Shown piece after piece: positions 8,720-17,695 of a stretch of 40,037 bases of DNA. Position numbers and translations under genes: made by a program. Source of the stretch: Chloroflexaceae bacterium. Lineage in GTDB: Bacteria; Chloroflexota; Chloroflexia; Chloroflexales; Chloroflexaceae. The stretch covers positions 1-40,037 of the forward strand of contig JAAURD010000016.1 of the NCBI GenBank assembly GCA_012034075.1. The letters run 5' to 3'. The notes below the pieces were generated by a model. The model was not told the DNA's origin. It made no database searches and worked only from the letters and a program-made list of their open reading frames with translations. Position 1 is the first letter of the stretch, and the number at the start of each line of letters is the position of its first letter.

Positions 8720-10001
8720 TCATGCGAGCACGCCACACCCTATGCGTCATGTGTTATCGCTGCGGGACTTTCGATTGCTGTTTGTAGGCGTATCAACCTC
8801 GCTGCTGGGCGATCAGTTCGCCTTGATTGCAACGCCCTGGTTGGTGTTGCAACTCACCGGCGACCCGCTGGCACTGGGCATTGTGCTGGCCCTCGAAGGT
8901 ATTCCGCGTGCATTGTTTATGCTGTTTGGCGGAGCCGTCACTGACCGCTTTTCGCCGCGTGTCATTATGCTGGCTGCGGATATTGCACGTCTGGTGCTGG
9001 CGGCACTGATGGCCGTGGCGGTGTTGACTGGCATGGTTCATATATGGATGCTGTACGTTTTTGCGTTGGGATTCGGGCTGGTGGCTGGGTTTGCTGTACC
9101 TGCCGGCAATAGCATCGTCCCATTACTGGTCGAGGAACAAGATTTGCAGGCGGGCAACTCGCTGGTAATGGGTGCGGGGCAACTGGTGGGCTTTGTCGGG
9201 CCAGTTGTTGCGGGCATCCTGATTGGTCAGTTCGCCGAGTCGCTGGTGGGCGTGGGTTTGGCCTTCGGCATTGATGCCGCCACCTTTGCCGTCTCTGCAA
9301 TCATGCTGCTGCTGATGCGCAGTGGTGGCAGACTGCCCACACCTATTGCTTCATCTGCTACGGCAGCACAGGAAAGCATCGGGGCAGCCATTGTAGCGGG
9401 GCTGAGACATGTGTGGGCTGATCCGCCACTACGACTGATTTTCCTAGTTATTGCGGCGATCAATTTCTTGTTTGTAGGTCCCATTCTTGTGGGCGTGCCC
9501 GTGCTGGCCGATCAGCGATTGCCGGAGGGGGCGCTTGCGTTTGGGCTGTTGATGTCCGGCTTTGCAGGGGGTAACCTGGGCGGTTTTCTCCTGGCTGGCA
9601 TCCTGCCCAGGCCCACCGGACAGACCATGCGTCTGCTGTTGTTAGCGCTGCTTGCTGTGTTCGGTCTGGCACTGTGTATTGTGGCCGTGATACGTATGAC
9701 CTGGGTGGATGTCAGCTTGATGGTGCTATTGGGCATAGGCAACGGCTATGTCACCATTCTGCTGTTCACCTGGATTCAGACCCGCACACCACGTGCGATG
9801 CTGGGTCGTATGATGAGCTTGCTGACGCTCTCGAGTGCCGGTCTGGTGCCGGTCTCGCAGGCGCTTGCAGGTACGCTCGGTGCCTGGAATGTGACGCTAC
9901 TGTTCGGGTTGGCCGGGGGGTGTCTGGTGCTGCTAACGCTCTGGGTAGCCGTACAGCCTGCTCTGGCGACCTTTAGCGACAGCCTGGTGGCAAATGCGTG
10001 A
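8706..10001 (+). CDS. MFS exporter, DHA3/MFS_3 type
   Basis: 431 residues with about 12 predicted membrane segments. The N-terminal LRDFRLLFVGVSTSLLGDQ and the loop motif FGGAVTDRFSPR (variant of MFS motif A) are typical of drug- or siderophore-efflux members such as the EntS and macrolide-efflux group. The substrate cannot be read from the sequence. The ATG lies inside the end of the CPBP gene, preceded by GAAGGAAA, which indicates translational coupling. A membrane protease coupled to an exporter suggests handling of a peptide or an envelope-active compound (inference). Confidence 0.88.
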   Translation: MESHDHASTPHPMRHVLSLRDFRLLFVGVSTSLLGDQFALIATPWLVLQLTGDPLALGIVLALEGIPRALFMLFGGAVTDRFSPRVIMLAADIARLVLAALMAVAVLTGMVHIWMLYVFALGFGLVAGFAVPAGNSIVPLLVEEQDLQAGNSLVMGAGQLVGFVGPVVAGILIGQFAESLVGVGLAFGIDAATFAVSAIMLLLMRSGGRLPTPIASSATAAQESIGAAIVAGLRHVWADPPLRLIFLVIAAINFLFVGPILVGVPVLADQRLPEGALAFGLLMSGFAGGNLGGFLLAGILPRPTGQTMRLLLLALLAVFGLALCIVAVIRMTWVDVSLMVLLGIGNGYVTILLFTWIQTRTPRAMLGRMMSLLTLSSAGLVPVSQALAGTLGAWNVTLLFGLAGGCLVLLTLWVAVQPALATFSDSLVANA

Positions 10002-10014
10002 TAGGAGTGCTTTG

Positions 10015-10032
10015 CTCCCCCATCTGACCGAT
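10015..10032 (+). promoter_or_regulatory. Shared regulatory element, site B
   Basis: CTCCCCCATCTGACCGAT, the consensus form of the element, 237 nt before the alpha/beta hydrolase gene. Similarity to site A continues weakly downstream (TGCTCACT, then GATGTG). Confidence 0.68.
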
Positions 10033-10052
10033 ACCAGTTGCTCACTTTAACC

Positions 10053-10082
10053 GATGTGGAAACAGGTAGTACATGCTATGCT
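10053..10082 (+). promoter_or_regulatory. Putative promoter of alpha/beta hydrolase gene
   Basis: GATGTG-N18-TATGCT, with GATG 31 nt after the start of ATCTG in site B, the same geometry as at sites A and D. The transcript would have a leader of about 180 nt in which no other gene is supported. Confidence 0.45.
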
Positions 10083-10268
10083 CATGATAGCTCAGGTGAA
10101 CAGCGCTTGCTGTACCGGATGCAACGCCTGGGGCTGAAGCTCCAGGCTGATATGCAGAAATCGACTCCGTGGTCTGTGTTTGTAGCCAGAACGCAGCGTT
10201 GCGCATGGGTCGGTGTGCGCGGATCGCATGGCGGTCGCTTGAGACAAGGATGAAAGGAGAAAGAAACG

Positions 10269-11639
10269 ATGAACAGCCAACTTGAGCAAACGACGAGACG
10301 ACAACCGCAGACCATGAAAGCATTGGAGGACACATCATCGAGAGACAACACAGGAGTATCGTATCGGTGCTTGTTGCGCCGTTTTGGGAGAGGGCTGTTG
10401 ACCCTGACAACCGCTGTCGTAGCACTCATCAGTGTAGTGCCGGTCTTGCTGCTCTTCTTTATCACAGCAGTGCCGCCGCTTGTTGCCGCAGTCCTGCTTT
10501 TCATTGATGTAGTCATTCTGGTAGTGCTGGTACAACGGGGTTTTACCCCACTCATGCTGTCAGGCAGCGTCGTAGGCATGCTAACCGTTGCTGCAGTGGC
10601 GGTCATTGCGTCGCAGCAGTTTGCTGCCACACCGCCAATGACCGATGCGGAAGGGAACGTCGTGCCAGGGAGTATTGCCTCACTGGAAGCGGTCGAACTG
10701 AACGGCAGCCAGCAGTGGATGACGATACGGGGTCACCGTGAGGATTTGCCAGTGCTCTTGTTTCTGGCAGGTGGGCCGGGTGGAAGTGAACTGGTGATGA
10801 CCCGCCGCTACCTGTCCGAACTTGAGAAACATTTCATCATCGTCAACTGGGATCAACCTGGGGTTGGCAAGTCATACTACGCCCTGTCCCGCGATCAACT
10901 GACGCCGGAACGCTATGTCGAAGATGCCTATGCACTGACGCTCCACCTGCGTGAACGGTTCAATCAGGACAAAATCTATGTCCTGGGTGAATCCTGGGGC
11001 AGCATTCTGGGCGTGTGGTTGGTGCAGCAGCATCCCGATTTGTTCCATGCGTTCATCAGTACGGGTCAGGTGGTAGACCCGGTTGAGAACGACACCGACA
11101 TGCACACGTTTGCCCTTCAACTGTACCGTGAACAAGGGAATATGGACGCGGTCGAAGGTTTGCGTCGCAACGGGCCGCCACCGTACACCGCAGATGAAAT
11201 GGTCGGTCAATTTCAGGCCATGAATGGGGTTATCCACAACTATATGCTCAGTCACGCGCATGGTGAGGGCACCGGACATAACCTGGCGCTGGATTCGATG
11301 CGTGCTCAGGAATATGGGTTAATGGATAAGGTATCCTGGGTGTTGTCGCTGTTACACACGTTCCCGCATGTCTATGCGCAGCTCAACGATCTGGACTTGC
11401 GGATAGAGGCGCCGTCACTGGATGTACCGGTGTATTTCATTCGGGGACGTTGGGATTTCAACACATCACACCGGCTGGCCGAGGAATACTTCGCGCTGCT
11501 AGAAGCGCCACACAAGGAGTTGATCTGGTTCGCCGACTCGGCGCATACACCCATGTGGGATGAGCCGACACGCTTTGTGGATGTGTTGGTGCATACCGTC
11601 CTGGCAGATACCTGGACATGCAACCAGGACCAGCGGTGA
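10269..11639 (+). CDS. Membrane-anchored alpha/beta hydrolase, prolyl-aminopeptidase-like
   Basis: 456 residues. An N-terminal basic tail is followed by roughly three hydrophobic segments at about residues 40-115, then an alpha/beta-hydrolase fold. The oxyanion region is LFLAGGPGGSE, the nucleophile elbow GESWGS (Ser in GxSxG), the acid probably Asp in RGRWDF and the base His in DSAHTPMW. The HGGPG-like loop and WDQPGVGKS resemble proline iminopeptidases, so a peptide or ester substrate at the membrane is likely. AAAGGAG lies 10 nt before the ATG. It is a single-gene unit behind site B and converges with the response regulator gene. Confidence 0.85.
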   Translation: MNSQLEQTTRRQPQTMKALEDTSSRDNTGVSYRCLLRRFGRGLLTLTTAVVALISVVPVLLLFFITAVPPLVAAVLLFIDVVILVVLVQRGFTPLMLSGSVVGMLTVAAVAVIASQQFAATPPMTDAEGNVVPGSIASLEAVELNGSQQWMTIRGHREDLPVLLFLAGGPGGSELVMTRRYLSELEKHFIIVNWDQPGVGKSYYALSRDQLTPERYVEDAYALTLHLRERFNQDKIYVLGESWGSILGVWLVQQHPDLFHAFISTGQVVDPVENDTDMHTFALQLYREQGNMDAVEGLRRNGPPPYTADEMVGQFQAMNGVIHNYMLSHAHGEGTGHNLALDSMRAQEYGLMDKVSWVLSLLHTFPHVYAQLNDLDLRIEAPSLDVPVYFIRGRWDFNTSHRLAEEYFALLEAPHKELIWFADSAHTPMWDEPTRFVDVLVHTVLADTWTCNQDQR

Positions 11640-11659
11640 AGTCGGTAAGACGATTGTTT

Positions 11660-11696
11660 TGATAGGTGCAGGGGATGCTACCGCCTGCGCCTATCA
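11660..11696. other. Stem-loop between convergent genes
   Basis: TGATAGGTGCAGG pairs with CCTGCGCCTATCA (13 bp, one G-T pair) around an 11-nt loop. It lies between the hydrolase stop and the regulator stop and touches the latter. No T-run follows on either strand, so intrinsic termination is uncertain. Confidence 0.5.
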
Positions 11697-12335
11697 GGGT
11701 ACCAGCTTTTGGCGTAGTGCCAGCGCGATAGCTTCAGCACGGCTGCTCACATCGAGTTTGGCAAGAATGTTGCTCACATGCGTTTTGACCGTCGAGCGGC
11801 CCACCATCAGCCGTTCAGCGATTTCCTGATTGTGTAGCCCCTCGGCCATCAGCACGAGTACCTCACGCTCGCGGACGGTGAGATCATCGCCAGGGGTAGG
11901 TGGACGGTGTGACGCGTCGATCAGCGCCTGGGTTGCTTCGGGGGACAGTGTTGCCCATCCCGCATGGGCCGATCGGATGGCCGCTGCTAGTTCGTCCGCC
12001 GAGACATGTTTCAGCAGGTAACTGATGGCTCCGGCGCGTAGTGCGCCCTGTACCAGGTCTTCTTCGGGAAAGCTCGTTAGCACAATCACCTGGATGTGTG
12101 GCCAGCGGGCGCGGATCATCTGGGTTGCTTCAACGCCGTTCATCCCTGCCATCACCAGGTCCATCAATACGACATCCGGATCATGCTGTTCACACCGTTG
12201 GATGGCTTCTTCACCGTTACTCGCTTCACCTACCAAATCTACATCGTCATAGGCCAACAGAAAGGCCGATAGCCCACTACGCACTACGGCATGGTCATCC
12301 ACCAGTAACACTCGGATCGGTTCTCTTTCGTGCAT
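11694..12335 (-). CDS. NarL/LuxR-type response regulator
   Basis: 213 residues. Receiver domain with the acidic pair in VDDHAVVR, phospho-acceptor Asp in [14 protein letters not shown], Thr in VLTSFPE and Lys in YLLKHVS. The C-terminal LuxR helix-turn-helix is [21 protein letters not shown] with TVKTHVSNI. It follows the sensor kinase gene by 77 nt on the same strand. It is the best candidate to bind the shared element found upstream of the kinase and three neighbouring operons (inference). Confidence 0.93.
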   Translation of the reverse strand: MHEREPIRVLLVDDHAVVRSGLSAFLLAYDDVDLVGEASNGEEAIQRCEQHDPDVVLMDLVMAGMNGVEATQMIRARWPHIQVIVLTSFPEEDLVQGALRAGAISYLLKHVSADELAAAIRSAHAGWATLSPEATQALIDASHRPPTPGDDLTVREREVLVLMAEGLHNQEIAERLMVGRSTVKTHVSNILAKLDVSSRAEAIALALRQKLVP

Positions 12336-12412
12336 ACCCTTTGCTCCACTCCATACCCAACGACGCTAACCCATTCAGCGGTTGGGGCCTGCTGTTACAC
12401 AGTCAGATTCGG

Positions 12413-14037
12413 TTATTTCAGGCCCGACACGTTCCCGACTTGACGAACCCATATGACGGTAATGGTCGTGCCCTGCCCTGGCTGGCTCTCAACGTCCAGT
12501 TTTGCTCCTAAAGCGGTCGCGCGTTCGTTCATAATGGATAACCCAAAATGCCCGCCATCAACACTAGTCGGTTCAAAACCACATCCGTCATCGCAGATAC
12601 GTAAAGTTGCTCTGTCTGGTGTCAGGCACAGGGTGATTTCGACCTGGTTGGCCTGAGCGTGCTTCATAACGTTCTGCAGCGCTTCCTGCGTAATACGGTA
12701 GAAGGTTAGGCGTACCTCCGGTGGCAACTGCTCCTCACCGGTCACTGTGACGCTGACGGGTAAGCGAGCCCGTCCGGTGACTGCCTCACCAAGTTGGTGC
12801 AATACATCGCCCAGGTTGACATCACACAGCGCGGTGGGCCGCAGTTCGAGCAATAGTGTGCGCATTTCGGCCAACGCACCACGCGTAAGCTGACGCAGTT
12901 CGGCCAGTCGCCGTTGCCCCTCTTCTGGTTTACGCTCCCACAGACGCGGCAGTACGTCGGCAATCAGACTGGCCGAAAAAAGGGTTTGCGTGACCGCATC
13001 ATGCAGGTCACGCGCAAGGCGTTGGCGTTCTTCAAGTGCTGCCGCTTGCTGTGCCTGGGCATACAGACGGGCGTTTTCCAACGCAATTGCTGCACCAGGG
13101 CGAGCAGTGCCAGCATCGCTTCATCATCTGCACGAAAGGCATGCGGATGTGATGCGCCCACCGAAATGACACCGATGGGTGTATCACCTAACAACAATGG
13201 GATGCCGAGCATCGACTCAATATGCGCCGCTTCCATGGCTTTCCGATAGATACGTGGGTCGTCCAGGCTATCGATACAGACCACCTGTCCAGAGAGTAAC
13301 GCTAAACCGGTGGCCGAATCGCGCAATGGCATGCAATAGCCGACCATCATATCTGGACCATAACGGCCTGCCAGTGCCGCAACACGTAGCGTCTCATCTT
13401 CGCGCACAAACAAGGCACTGAAACTGACACCTATCAATTGGCGCGCTTCTTCGGCAATCATCTGCATCACTGCGTCCGGGTCGAGGCGACTGCTCAAAGT
13501 ACGCTGCACTTCGAGCAACGTCGTCAACTGGCGTGTGCGTTCGCCGACGCGTTGTTCCAGTTGCTGATGTGCCAGTACACGCTGGCTCATATCGGTGATA
13601 AACCCTTCCAACGCATCGCTGTTGCCGGATGTTCGTTCGACGCGCCGACCCTGTTCCCACACCCACTTTTCAACACCGCAAGCAGTCATCAGGCGATAGG
13701 TCACCTCGAACGGTTGCTGTGCCTGAAGTGCTGTATATACCGTCTGTTGTACGTGATCACGGTCATCGGGGTGGATCAGGCTCCCGTATGCGACGCGGCG
13801 ATTGCCGATCAGATCATCAGGTGCATAGCCGGTTAGCGGCAGGCTCCCACCACTGACAAACTCCATCGTCCACTGCGAATTGATACGACAGCGATAGGCC
13901 ATACCGGGGAGATTGTGCATCAGACCTGCGAGCAAACGCTGACTCTCATGCAACACCGATTCGGCGTGCTGTCGTTGGGCACGCTCATGGTCAAGCTGAC
14001 GCTGCAATGCTGCGATGATATGATCGGTATCGTTCAT
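12413..14037 (-). CDS. PAS-GAF sensor histidine kinase, NarL partner (one frameshift)
   Basis: About 541 residues after one base is restored. No membrane segment, so cytosolic. Order: coiled coil (residues 1-30), PAS with PAC (about 30-165; GYAPDDLIG, IHPDDRDHV), coiled coil, GAF (about 195-350), then HisKA_3 with phospho-acceptor His in ARDLHDAVTQTLF and HATPase with QEALQNVMKHAQ and CDDGCGF. The break is at the GAF/HisKA_3 linker, around CACCAGG (13094-13100): one extra base gives the expected AAIALENARLY. The presumed partner is the NarL-type regulator just downstream. Site C and a good promoter lie directly before the start. Confidence 0.85.
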
Positions 14038-14045
14038 CGCCGTTC

Positions 14046-14074
14046 ATGCTACCACGCCCGTCGGACCTTTGCAA
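14046..14074 (-). promoter_or_regulatory. Promoter of sensor kinase gene
   Basis: TTGCAA (14074-14069), 17-nt spacer, TAGCAT (14051-14046), a good sigma-70-type pair. Its predicted start point is within a few bases of the ATG at 14037, so the mRNA could be leaderless. Confidence 0.5.
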
Positions 14075-14080
14075 CTGGCA

Positions 14081-14098
14081 ATCGGTCAGATGGGGGAG
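14081..14098 (-). promoter_or_regulatory. Shared regulatory element, site C
   Basis: The exact consensus CTCCCCCATCTGACCGAT on the minus strand, immediately upstream of the -35 box of the kinase gene. It suggests autoregulation of the two-component pair. Because the receiver gene at 14353 is divergent, it could act on that as well. Confidence 0.65.
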
Positions 14099-14265
14099 TA
14101 CGGTTGCTCTCCCATGCTGATGCTCTTTCTGCTGTCCCGGTGGTATATTGAAAGACATCAGCACTGGCGTTGTGCTTGACTGCTTTTGCTCTGCCTGGAC
14201 GCTGGTGTGCGGTGCAACGTACTGCACCGTCAGGGATTTTGGTGATGGTATGGCAAAAGGTAATC

Positions 14266-14274
14266 TGGTATGAT
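14266..14274 (+). promoter_or_regulatory. Possible extended -10 of receiver gene
   Basis: TGGTATGAT matches TGnTATAAT, about 80 nt before the receiver start; no clear -35. The leader contains a small hairpin, GAAGC-N7-GCTTC. Confidence 0.35.
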
Positions 14275-14352
14275 ACGATACAACCCAGGAAAGTGCAGCG
14301 AGATAGAAGCTCTTTCTGCTTCCCTGGCTCATTGAAGAGAGCAAAAAACACC

Positions 14353-14745
14353 ATGAACAATCCATCATCAATCCGCATTTTGCTAGCTGATGACGAACCA
14401 GCGCTTTGTTCGGCGCTGCGTCTGCTGTTAGAGCAGGAACCGGGCCTGACCGTGGTAGGCGAGGCAACAGGCGCCAGCAGCGCACAACAGCAGGCTGCAA
14501 CGGTACACCCCGATCTGATGCTGCTTGACTGGGAACTGCCCGGCTCAATCGGCGTGTCCCTGCTCCATAGCCTGCGCGGGATTGCGTCAGAGATGCAGAT
14601 CATTGTGCTGAGCAGCCGTCCCGAGGCACGACGGGCAGCACTGGTAGCGGGTGCCGATGCGTTTGTGAGCAAGGGCGATCCGCCTGACTGTTTACTCGCG
14701 ACTATCCGGGGATTGTTTCCACATTGCACCATTGATACGGCTTGA
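14353..14745 (+). CDS. Stand-alone receiver-domain response regulator
   Basis: 130 residues consisting only of a receiver domain: acidic pocket ADDEPAL, phospho-acceptor Asp in LMLLDWELPG, Ser in IVLSSRPE and Lys in FVSKGDPPD. No DNA-binding domain follows, so it may act by protein contact or as a phosphate sink. ATG 14353 is the first start that gives a normal receiver N-terminus; the ribosome site (GAAGAGAG) is weak. It lies between the kinase, transcribed divergently, and the ABC transporter operon. Confidence 0.82.
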   Translation: MNNPSSIRILLADDEPALCSALRLLLEQEPGLTVVGEATGASSAQQQAATVHPDLMLLDWELPGSIGVSLLHSLRGIASEMQIIVLSSRPEARRAALVAGADAFVSKGDPPDCLLATIRGLFPHCTIDTA

Positions 14746-14833
14746 GCACGCACGCGCCGGTGCTTTTGGCGACCGCAGAACCAACCCGTGTTCTCGGCTA
14801 TCATCGAGTGAAAAGCAGCATACAGGTGCTGCA

Positions 14834-14852
14834 CTCCCCCCATCTGACCGAT
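14834..14852 (+). promoter_or_regulatory. Shared regulatory element, site D
   Basis: CTCCCCCCATCTGACCGAT: the consensus with one extra C in the C run. It lies 68 nt before the ABC ATPase gene. Confidence 0.66.
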
Positions 14853-14872
14853 ATCCATACCGCGTGAAGGTT

Positions 14873-14902
14873 GATGCACTGGCAAAGCCTGCAGGCTATC
14901 AT
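14873..14902 (+). promoter_or_regulatory. Putative promoter of ABC transporter operon
   Basis: GATGCA-N18-TATCAT. GATG starts 31 nt after the start of ATCTG in site D and the -10 starts 55 nt after it, the same distances as at site B. Confidence 0.45.
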
Positions 14903-14919
14903 GACATTTGGAGGAACCT

Positions 14920-15899
14920 ATGGCCTTGAAAACACAGAGAGCAATCATGAATCAGACAACGACCATGAGTATTCAGACCGAACATCTGACTCGCGACTTC
15001 GGCAACGTACATGCGCTGGCTGACCTGTCGCTGAGCGTGCGCGCGGCACAGTCTATGGCTTCCTGGGCAGCAACGGTGCGGGGAAGACAACAACCATACG
15101 GCTGTTACTTGGCCTGCTCGAACCCACCGATGGACGCGCCGAGGTCCTTGGCTATGATACACGCACACAGGCACACCATATCCGTGCGCAGACCGGTGCG
15201 TTGTTAGAGAACGATGGCCTCTATGAGCGGCTGAGTGCGGCTGATAATCTGGAGTTCTTCGGGCGCATTGCCCACATGCCCGCCAGCGAACGGCAGGCTC
15301 GTAGCGAGGAATTATTGACTCACTTTGGGCTGTGGCAACGCCGCGCTGACCCGGTCAAAGATTTCAGTACTGGAATGCGCCAGAAGCTCGCTGTGGCACG
15401 GGCGTTGCTGCATCGTCCGTCGTTGATCTTCCTGGATGAGCCGACTGCTGGACTTGACCCGGTGGCCTCGGCTGCGTTGCGTGACGATCTGGCTACACTG
15501 GTGCAGCACGAGGGTATGACCGTCTTTTTGACCACGCACAATCTGGGCGAGGCGGAAAAGCTCTGTCATCAGGTGGGCATCATCCGTGACGGCAGACTGC
15601 TGGCGCAAGGTAGCCCGCACGAGTTACGTACCCGCTACAGCCGCCCGCGTCTGGAGATTGGTGGACGTGACTTTCGTGAGCAGGCACTGGTGGCACTGGC
15701 AAAGCATCCGTCAGTGACTGGACTGGAACGCGAGAATGGACACATTTTTCTGGAATTGCGCTCTAATGACGAAAATATTGCCGCACTGGTCAGCCTGGCG
15801 CTGCGTGAGGGCGTGCAGATAGAAGAAGTGCGTCAGGGACGGGCCAGCCTGGAGGAAGCCTTCCTGGCACTGATGCAAGAACAGGAGATGACCCAATGA
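14920..15899 (+). CDS. ABC-2 type transporter ATP-binding protein (one frameshift)
   Basis: About 326 residues when one base is restored. GGAGG lies 5 nt before ATG 14920. The N-terminal strand MSIQTEHLTRDFG is in the first frame. The frame then breaks in GTGCGCGCGGC (15037-15047), and the second frame carries Walker A GSNGAGKTTT, signature FSTGMRQKLAVA, Walker B LIFLDEPTAGLDP and switch His in FLTTHNLGEAE. A C-terminal region typical of NatA/CcmA-like exporters follows. It energises the permease encoded next; the genes overlap by ATGA. Efflux of an antibiotic, peptide or ion is typical of this family, and the substrate is not readable. Confidence 0.85.
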
Positions 15900-17451
15900 T
15901 ACAGGATACCGCTACTGTGCTCTGGAAGGAACTGGCCGAATTGCTGCAACGCATGCGCAAACCATCCGCACTGTTTGGTGTGTTGTTTTACCTGGTCATT
16001 TTCGGTGTCTTCCCGGTGCTGCTGATCGGGCCACTCTTTGCTGCCTCGCCACTGGCTTTCGCCTACTGGTCGATTATTCCTATCCTGGTAGGTACGGGTG
16101 TAGCGACCAATGCCTTCGCCGGCGAGCGTGAACGGCACACCTTGGAAACGCTGCTAGCAACCCGCCTGCCTGACCGTGCAATTCTGTTTGGGAAACTGGC
16201 GGCCAGCCTACTTTACAGTACTATCTATCTTGTACTGGCAATGCTAGCCGGGATCCTCACGCTGAACCTGAGCTATGGTGATGGGCAACTACTGGCCTAT
16301 ACGCCAGCGGTGGCTGTGGGTGGGCTGGTGCTGGGACTGCTGGTGGCAGCGGTGATGTCGGCAGCAGGCGTGCTGGCCTCGCTACGGGCCGAGACGGTAC
16401 GCGAAGCGGGGCAGAAGCTCGCCATCATTCTGTTTCCTGTGTTTCTGCTGTATTTCAGCTTCAGCTTCGTGCCCATCGAGCAGCGTGTGATGCTTATCGA
16501 GCAGATTGCTAGCGTCAATACGTGGCTGGTGCTGGCGGGTGCTGCACTGCTGTTGCTGGCCCTGCTGGCCCTGCTGCTGCCACAAACGGTGCAGCGTTTT
16601 CAGCGGTCGCGGTTGCTGCTCGACCAGCAACCCGATCCGCAGACGAAACCTGCCACCAGAAACGACGCGCCAAAACGCGCAACGTCTGTCCGCAGTGACC
16701 AACGCGTTACCCTGCCCGCGCCGCTCACCGATTTGCTCACGGTGATGTGGAAGGAGTGGCGTGAACTGCACCAGAGCGGCAGCCGCACGACCGGCTTCCG
16801 TATGCTGATTGTTGGACTGCTGCTGTTTGGCCTGCTGCTCCCTTGCAAGGCGGACGAGCGTGGGTGACGGAGGGCGGCGCACTGTTCGCCTGGATTATTG
16901 CGCCTAGTGTGCTGGTGATGCAGACAATTGCCGATAGCTTTGCGGGAGAGCGTGAGCGGCACACACTGGAGACGCTCCTGGCAACCCGCCTGTCGGAGTG
17001 GGTGATCCTGCTGGGGAAGCTGCTTACACTGCTGCTGTGGGCATGGAGCGTGGGGCAAGTGCTCATCCTGGTCAGTCTGGTTACCAGCAACATTGCTTTT
17101 GGACAGGGTGAGTTGTTGCTTTTCTCGCCTACGATGACGTTGATGGGGATGGGCTTCAGCCTGCTGGTGAGTGGATTGATTGCACTTATGGGTGTATTGT
17201 TTTCGCTGCATGCCGAGAGTGTGCGACAGGCGCAGCAGTCACTTGCGTTGGCATGGGTCGGGCTGGTTATCGCCTCCATTGCGCTTATCGTTCTGGTGAC
17301 GATGATACTGGAACGGATCGGGATACCGGTGCTGGCGTGGCTAGCAGCGAGCAACCTGACGTTCCTGGTAATAGGTGCGGCGGGTGTGCTGGCGCTGTTA
17401 GATGGGGTGCTGCTGGTCCTGGCACTGCGCTCTTTTCGGCGGGCAGCGTAA
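15896..17451 (+). CDS. Double-length ABC-2 permease (tandem duplicated, one frameshift)
   Basis: About 518 residues when one base is added in the CCC run at 16840-16842, which turns the break into [16 protein letters not shown]. The protein then has two homologous halves, each starting with T.(L/M)WKE..EL and each carrying the identical block [18 protein letters not shown] before a run of membrane segments. Usual ABC-2 permeases are about 250-400 residues and dimerise, so this one would supply both halves of the pore in one chain. A polar linker of about 60 residues with [18 protein letters not shown] joins the halves. It overlaps the ATPase gene by 4 nt. Confidence 0.8.
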
Positions 17452-17568
17452 CGTGCAGAGCGCAGAGCGCAGAACAGCGAACGCAGAACTGTGGATTGTG
17501 CCGGGTAATTCAGAGTGGGCATTGTGTTGCGATGTGTTGCACACGCTGAATGCAGCAGGTTTTCGCCT

Positions 17569-17599
17569 GGAGTGACGATGCGGGAGGCTTTGTCACTCC
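17569..17599. repeat. Hairpin repeat upstream of Rpn-like copy 2
   Basis: Within 17567-17601, CTGGAGTGAC and GTCACTCCAG form a perfect 10-bp stem around a 15-nt loop. A degenerate direct copy (GAGTGACaGATGCGcGAGGCTTTGcCACT, about 29 nt) lies on the other side of the Rpn-like copy at 18753-18781. The pair brackets copy 2, but no equivalent was seen around copy 1. Confidence 0.5.
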
Positions 17600-17630
17600 A
17601 GCAACAACAGAGCACCGATCCATTCGCTTG

Positions 17631-17639
17631 TGTTATACT
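17631..17639 (+). promoter_or_regulatory. Extended -10 promoter of Rpn-like gene, copy 2
   Basis: TGTTATACT, identical to that before copy 1; here about 57 nt upstream of the proposed ATA start rather than about 40. Confidence 0.55.
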
Positions 17640-17695
17640 ACTGGCAACATACCAGATATACACAGCTATTGTGCGATTAGGAAAGGAGCAAGACG

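Noticed and set aside
11660-11696. Rho-independent terminator between convergent genes
   Set aside because: The stem is good but neither strand has the required T-run; kept only as a stem-loop.
14049-14948. Minus-strand open frame (299 codons)
   Set aside because: It lies over the receiver gene and regulatory elements C and D; no recognisable motifs.
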